From Rattus norvegicus (taxonomy: Eukaryota; Chordata; Mammalia; Rodentia; Muridae), in NCBI RefSeq assembly GCF_036323735.1, contig NC_086024.1:68382424-68446423 (forward strand): DNA of 64,000 bases, given 5' to 3'. The stretch's first letter is position 1, and each line of letters begins with the position of its first letter. Below, in pieces: positions 58,461-64,000 of this stretch. The notes beneath the pieces are model-generated. The model worked only from the letters and a program-made list of their open reading frames with translations, searched no databases and was not told the origin of the DNA. A program made the position numbers and the translations under genes.

Positions 58461-61400
58461 ATGAATATAACAGGAAGCAACAATAACTCTTCCTTAATAT
58501 CTCTCAACATCAATGGACTCAATTCCCCAAAAACAAGACACAGATTAACAAATATGGATACACAATGAAGACCCAACATTTTGCTGCCTACAGGAAACAC
58601 ACCTCAGAGACAAAGACAGACAGTACCTCAGAGTAAAAGGCTGGAAAATAACTTTCTAAGCAAATGGTCTAAATAAGCAAGCTGGAGTAGCCATTCTAAT
58701 ATCAAATAAAATCGATTTCAACCAAAAGTCATCAAAAAAAAGATAAGGAAGGACACTTCATATTCATCAAAGGAAAAATCCACCAAGATGAACTCTCAAT
58801 CCTGAACATCGATGCTCCAAATACAAGGGCACCTACATTCATAAAAGAAACCTTACTAACGGTCAAAGCACACATTGCACCTCACACAATAATAGTAAGA
58901 GATTTCAACACTCCACTCTCATCAATGGACAGATCATGGAAACAAAAATTAAACAGAGACATAGACAGACTAAGAGAAGTCATGAGCCAAATGGATTTAA
59001 CAGATATTTATACAACATTCTATCCTAAAACAAAAGGACATGCCTTCTTCTCACCATGGTACTTTCTCCAAAATTGATCATATAATCAGTCATAAAACAG
59101 GCCTCAACAGATACAGAAAGATAGAAATAATCCCATGCATACTATCAGACCACCACGGGATAAAGCTGTTTTTCAATAACAGTAAGGAAAGAATGCCTAC
59201 ATATACATGGAAGTTGAATAATGCTCTACTCAGTGATAACCTGGTCAAGGAAGAAATAAAGAACAAAATTAAAGACTTCTTAGAATTTAATGAAAATGAA
59301 GGTACAACATACTCAAAATTATGGGACACAATGGAAGCTGTGCTAAGAGGAAAACTCATAGCTCTGAGTGCCTGCAGAAAGAAACAGGAGAAAGCATATA
59401 TATCAGCAGCTTGACAACACACCTACAAGCTCTAGAACAGAAAGAAAAAAATAAACCCAGGAGGTGAAGAAGGCAGGAAATAATCAAACTCAGAGCTTAA
59501 ATCAAGCAAGTAGATACAAAAAAGACCATAGAAAGAATCAACTGAATCAAAATCTGGTTCATTGAGAAAATCAACAAGATAAATAAACCCTTAGCCAGAC
59601 TAACCAGAGGACACAGAGAGTGTGCCCAAATTAACAAAATCAGAAATGAGAAGGGAGACACAACAACAGAGCCAGAGGAAATTCAAAAAATCATCAGATC
59701 TTACTATAAAAGCCTATATTCAATAAAACTTGAAAATCTGGAGGAAATGGACAATTTCCTAGACAGATACCCGGTACCCGAGTTAAATCAGGAACAATTA
59801 AACCATTTAATTAACCCTATAACTCCTAAAGAAATAGAAGCTGTCATTTAAAGTCTCCCAACCAAGAAGAGCCCAGGTCCAGATGGGTTCAGTGCAGAAT
59901 TTTATCAGACCTTCATAGAAGACTTCATACCAATACTATCCATACTATACCATGAAATTGAAACAGATGGAGCACTACCAAATTCCTTCTATAAAGCCAC
60001 AATTACTCTTATACCTAAACCACACAAAGACCGAACAAAGAAAGAGTTCAGACCAATTTCTCTTATGGATGTCGACGCAAAGATACTCAATAAAATTCTT
60101 GCAAACTGAATCCTAGAGCACATCAAAATAATAATCCATCACGATCAGGTAGACTTCATTCAAGGGATGCAGGGAGTTTTAATATAAGGAAAACCATCGA
60201 CGTAATCCACTATAACAAACTGAAAGATAAAAACAACATGATCATTTCATTAGATGCTGAGAAAGCATTTCACAAAATTCAACACCCCTTCATGGTAAAA
60301 GTCCTGGAAAGAACAGGAATACAAAGCCCATACCTAAACATAGTAAAAGCAATATACAGCAAACCAGTAGCTAATATTAAACTAAATGGAGAAAAACGTG
60401 AAGCAATCCCACTAAAATCAGGAACTAGAGAAGGCTCTCCCTACTTATTCAATATAGTTCCCGAATTCCTAGCCAGAACAATCACACAACTAAAGTAGAT
60501 CAAAGGGATACAGTTTGAAAAGTTAGAAGTCAAAATATCGCTATTTGCAGTTGCTATGATTGTATACTTAAGTGATCCCAAAAGTTCTACCAGATTACTA
60601 CTAAACCTGATAAACACCTTCAGCAAAGTGGCTGGGTATAAAATTAACTCAAATAAATCAGTAGCCTTCCTCTACACAAAAGAGAAACAAGCCGAGAAAG
60701 AAATTATGGAAACGACACCGTTCATAATATTCCCAAATGATATAAAATGCCTCGGTGTGACTTTAACTAAGCAAGTGAAGATCTGTATGATAAGAACTTC
60801 AAGACTCTGAAGAAAGAAATTGAAGAAGACCTCAGAAGATGGAAAGATCTCCCATGCTCATGGATTGGCAGGATTAATATAGTAAAAATGGCCATTTTAC
60901 CAAAAGCGATCTACAGATTCAATGCAATCCCATCAAAATGTCAACCCAATTCTTCATAGAGTTAGACAGAACAATTTGCAGATTCATCTGGAATACCAAA
61001 AATCTAGTATAGCTAAAACTATCCTCAACAATAAATGGACTTCCGGGTGAATCACTATCCCTGAACTCAAGCAGTATTACAGAGCGATAGTGATAAAAAC
61101 TGTGTGGTATTTGTACAGAGACAGACTGATAGACCAGTGGAATAGAATTGAAGACACAGAAATGAACCCACACACCTATGGTCACTTGATTTTTGACAAA
61201 GGAGCCAAACCATCCAATGGAAAAAAGATAGTATTTTCAGCAAATGGTGCTGGTTCAACTGGAGGTCAGCATGTAGAAGAATGCAGATCGACCCATTCTT
61301 ATCACCATGTACAAAGCTTAAGTCCAAGTGGATCAAGGCCCTCCACATGAAACCACATACACTCAAACTAATAGAAGAAAAAGTAGGGAAGCACCTCGAA

Positions 61401-62262
61401 CACATGGGCACTGGAGTAAATTTCCTGAACAAAACACCAATGGCTTATGCTCAAAGATCAAGAATAGACAAATGGGATTTCAAAAACTGTAAACTTCTTT
61501 ACAGCAAAGGACACTGTTGTTAGGACAAAACGGCAAGCAACAGATTGGGAAAAGTTCTTTCCCAATCCTACAACGGATAGAGGGCTTATATCCAAAATAT
61601 CCAAAGAACTCAAGAAGTTAGACTGCAGTGAGACAAAAAACCCTGTTAAAGATGGGGTTCAGAGCTAAACAAGAAATTCACAGCTGAGGAATGCCGAATG
61701 GCTGAGAAACACCTAAAGAAATGTTCAAGATCTTTAGTCATAAGGGAAATGCAAATCAAAGCAACCCTGAGATTACACCTCAAACCAGTCAGAATGGCTA
61801 AGATCAAAAACTCAGTTGACAACAGATGCTGGCGAGGATGTGGAGAAGAGGAACACTCCTTCATTGTTGGTGGGATTGCAGACTGGTACAGCCATTCTGG
61901 AAATCAGTCTGGAGGTTCCTCAGAAAATTGGACATTGAACTACCTGAGGACCCAGGTATACCTCTCTTCAGCATATATCCAAAAGTTGCCCCAACATATA
62001 ACAAAGACACATGCTCTACTATGTACATAGCAGCCTTATTTATAATAGCCAGAAGCTGGATAGAACCCAGATGCCCTTCAACAGAGTAATGGATACAGAA
62101 AATGTGGTACTTATACACAATGGAATATTACTCAGCTATCAAATACAATGACTTATGAAATTCATAGGCAAATGGATGGAACTGGAAAATATCATACTGA
62201 GTGAGGTAACCCAATCACAGAAAAACACACATGGTAAGCACTCATTAATAAGTGGATATTAG
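58461..62262 (+). pseudogene. L1 ORF2, multiply broken, catalytic motif lost
   Basis: ATG at 58461 begins 'MNITGSNNNSS', but a one-base insertion near 58555 creates an early stop within the first 40 codons. Fragments of the endonuclease (59040-59414), reverse transcriptase (60238-60810) and C-terminal cysteine region (61698-62089) lie in different frames. At 60544-60555 the reverse transcriptase motif FADD is FAVA, so both catalytic aspartates are replaced. It ends 'SLISGY' with TAG at 62260-62262. At 3,802 bp it is 26 bp shorter than the young copy's ORF2. Confidence 0.9.
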
Positions 62263-62995
62263 CCCAAATGCTCGAATTACCCTAGATGCACAGAACACAT
62301 GAAACTCAATGAGAATGACCAAAATGTGAATGCTTCACTCTTTCTTTAAAATGAGAACAAGAATACCCTTGGGAGGGAATAGGGAGGCAAAGTTTAGAAC
62401 AGAGGCAGATGGAACACCCATTCAGAGCCTGCCCCACATGTGGCCCATACATATACAGCCACCAAACAAGATAAGATGGATGAAGCAAAGAAGTGCAAGC
62501 TGACAGGAACTGGATGTAGATCTCTCCTGAGAGACACAGCAAGAATATTGCAAATACATAGGCGAATGCCAGCAGCAAACCACTGACCTGAGAACAGGAC
62601 CCCCGTTGAACGAATCAGAGAAAGGACTTGAAGAGATTGAAGGGGCTTGAGACCCCATATGAACAACAATGCCATCCAACCAGAGCTTCCAGTGACTAAG
62701 CCACTACCCAAAGACTATACATGGACTGACCCTGGACTCCAACTGAATACATAGCAATAAGTAGCCTAGTAAGAGCACCAGTGGAAGGGGAAGCCCTTGG
62801 TCCTGCCAAGACTGAACCCCCAGTGAATGTGATTGTTGGGGGTAGGGAGGTAATGGGGGGAGGGGAACACCCACGTAGAAGTGGAGGGGGAGGAGTTAGG
62901 GGGATGATGGCCTGGAAACCGGCAAAAGGAATAACAATGGAAATATAAATAAGAAATACCCAAGTTAATAAAGATGGAGAAAAATATTTAAAAGA

Positions 62996-64000
62996 ACAGA
63001 AAAAGGAAATATTGAAAGTTATTAGATAGCAACAATATAACAGGGAAATAGTCTCCCACAAAGATGGGTGCCCATTTTACCTTCAGGTCAGGTAGACTCC
63101 TATGGCAACAAAAATTCAAGAGTAAGGAAAACCAAACTTGAAGCCACCATTATTATTGGAGTTAAGTAGGATCAGGAAACACCTGTATACCAGGTTCCTA
63201 TACCAAGAAGACTAAGTCTATAATTGGGTGAGACTCATGGTTTTAAATATACGTTTAAGAAAACTACAAAAAATACTAAAAACTTTTCCCATTGATAGAA
63301 TGTGACCTTTGCCTCCATTAATGAATAAAACCAGCAGCCCCTAAAGTTAACCAAGATGGAGATCATCTGAGCACAGAATTAATAAACAACTTGGGGAACT
63401 AAAACCTTTGAGTACCATTGTGCCAGTGGTGGTCCAGTGCTGTATGCTGTAGGTATCGTGTCCCCATTGGCCCTTAAGTACAGACTCTCTGAGGATGCAG
63501 AGTATCTGAGGTATAGGATCTCATTGTCAGTGAGGACGGTGGATATAAATGGCTCTGGGTACATGTTAGGGAGCCTAGATTATATATCTTGAGTCAGGGC
63601 CATGGGATTAAAAACGAAAAAGGGGCAAGAACAGCCGCAAGGACAGGGACCTTGGAAGTTTACCTGCAAGATTAACAGACTGCCTGTCACATGATTTCTC
63701 GGAAGCCAGTTCTCTGTCTGGGAAACAGAAACATAACCAACTTTATCATGTCACAGCCTTTGTTTTTATGGAATTGAGTAATTCCACCCCTTATGTAGGT
63801 AGAATAGTCCACTTCTCCCATGCTGAAGGCTGTCCAGTGTATGGCTAGTGTTCTACACCACTCTTCTGGCTTAGGAATCTACACACAACACACCGTGTGA
63901 GATTCTATCTTGCTTTTAAGTAATAGATTTCCTATCACAGTGATGCAGCAAGCACAGCTAGGATCCATGGTGAACAATTCTCAGCACCAGGAAGGTTTCT
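62996..64000. other. Unique or unidentified noncoding sequence
   Basis: No exon or RNA gene is seen. 63420-63780 is moderately GC-rich and could be part of an old LTR-type repeat, but I cannot support a family. Confidence 0.45.

Larger units (their letters stand above)
56583..62990 (+). mobile_element. Nearly full-length but defective L1
   Basis: In order it has a 5' UTR (56583-57340), ORF1 (57341-58404), an inter-ORF gap of 56 bp, ORF2 (58461-62262), a 3' UTR (62263-62975) with a G-rich tract (62836-62910), and an A-rich end (62955-62995). At about 6.4 kb it is close to full length. Its 5' UTR lacks the extra upstream piece seen in the minus-strand copy at 40690-40730. Both ORFs are broken and the polymerase active site is mutated. 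It lies in opposite orientation to the young L1. No convincing target-site duplication found. Confidence 0.92.

Overview
This is mammalian nuclear DNA from a murid rodent, most likely the rat (Rattus). The evidence is a nearly pristine ID (BC1-type) SINE with its own target-site duplication, several murid LINE-1 elements of rat-like type with a non-monomeric-looking 5' UTR, a URR1-type rodent hAT element, degenerate B1 SINEs, MIR fragments, and many long CA/GT, GA and GC/GT microsatellites. I find no host protein-coding exon, CpG island, functional tRNA or rRNA gene, CRISPR array or bacterial-style operon. The window reads as intergenic or intronic sequence. All long protein similarity comes from LINE-1 (L1) retrotransposons.

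Layout. 1-400: two fragments of a rodent interspersed repeat. 400-5560: mostly unique, with an old B1-like piece. 5565-9493: two old Lx-type L1 3' ends, both on the minus strand. 9494-12690: unique with microsatellites. 12693-14270: an L1 3' end with a 5' inversion (twin-priming structure). 14270-22960: mainly unique, with an old B1, a GT/GA microsatellite and low-complexity AT-rich stretches that look like conserved noncoding DNA. 23010-24360: an ancient mammalian L1 carrying two large microsatellites. 25160-25384: URR1. 26155-26335: MIR. 29495-29650: short Lx 3' end. 30660-32290: unidentified moderately GC-rich unit and another rodent repeat. 32346-32491: hexanucleotide array. 32880-33100: a repeat whose second copy (34170-40860) is split by a 6.5-kb minus-strand L1. 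40885-40997: purine tract. 41757-42500: B1 and MIR. 43540-44160: a previously hidden degenerate minisatellite with a period of about 26-27 bp. 47540-47920: LTR-like repeat. 48632-55651: an old L1 into which a young L1 has inserted, both with recognisable target-site duplications. 56269-56379: ID SINE. 56583-62990: plus-strand, nearly full-length but defective L1. 62990-64000: no recognised feature.

There is no gene network to describe. The biology is retrotransposition history: L1 copies supplied reverse transcriptase (at least ancestrally), the ID SINE is the type of non-autonomous element mobilised by L1, and nested insertions allow relative dating. The most intact coding sequence is ORF2 of the young L1 at 48846-53592. 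It keeps endonuclease, reverse transcriptase and cysteine-rich motifs over 1,275 codons, with one in-frame TAG, but it has lost almost all of ORF1 and its promoter. I did not find a convincing undescribed biological system. The best new observations are the cryptic minisatellite, the doubly dated nested L1, the twin-primed L1 and the L1-split duplicated repeat.
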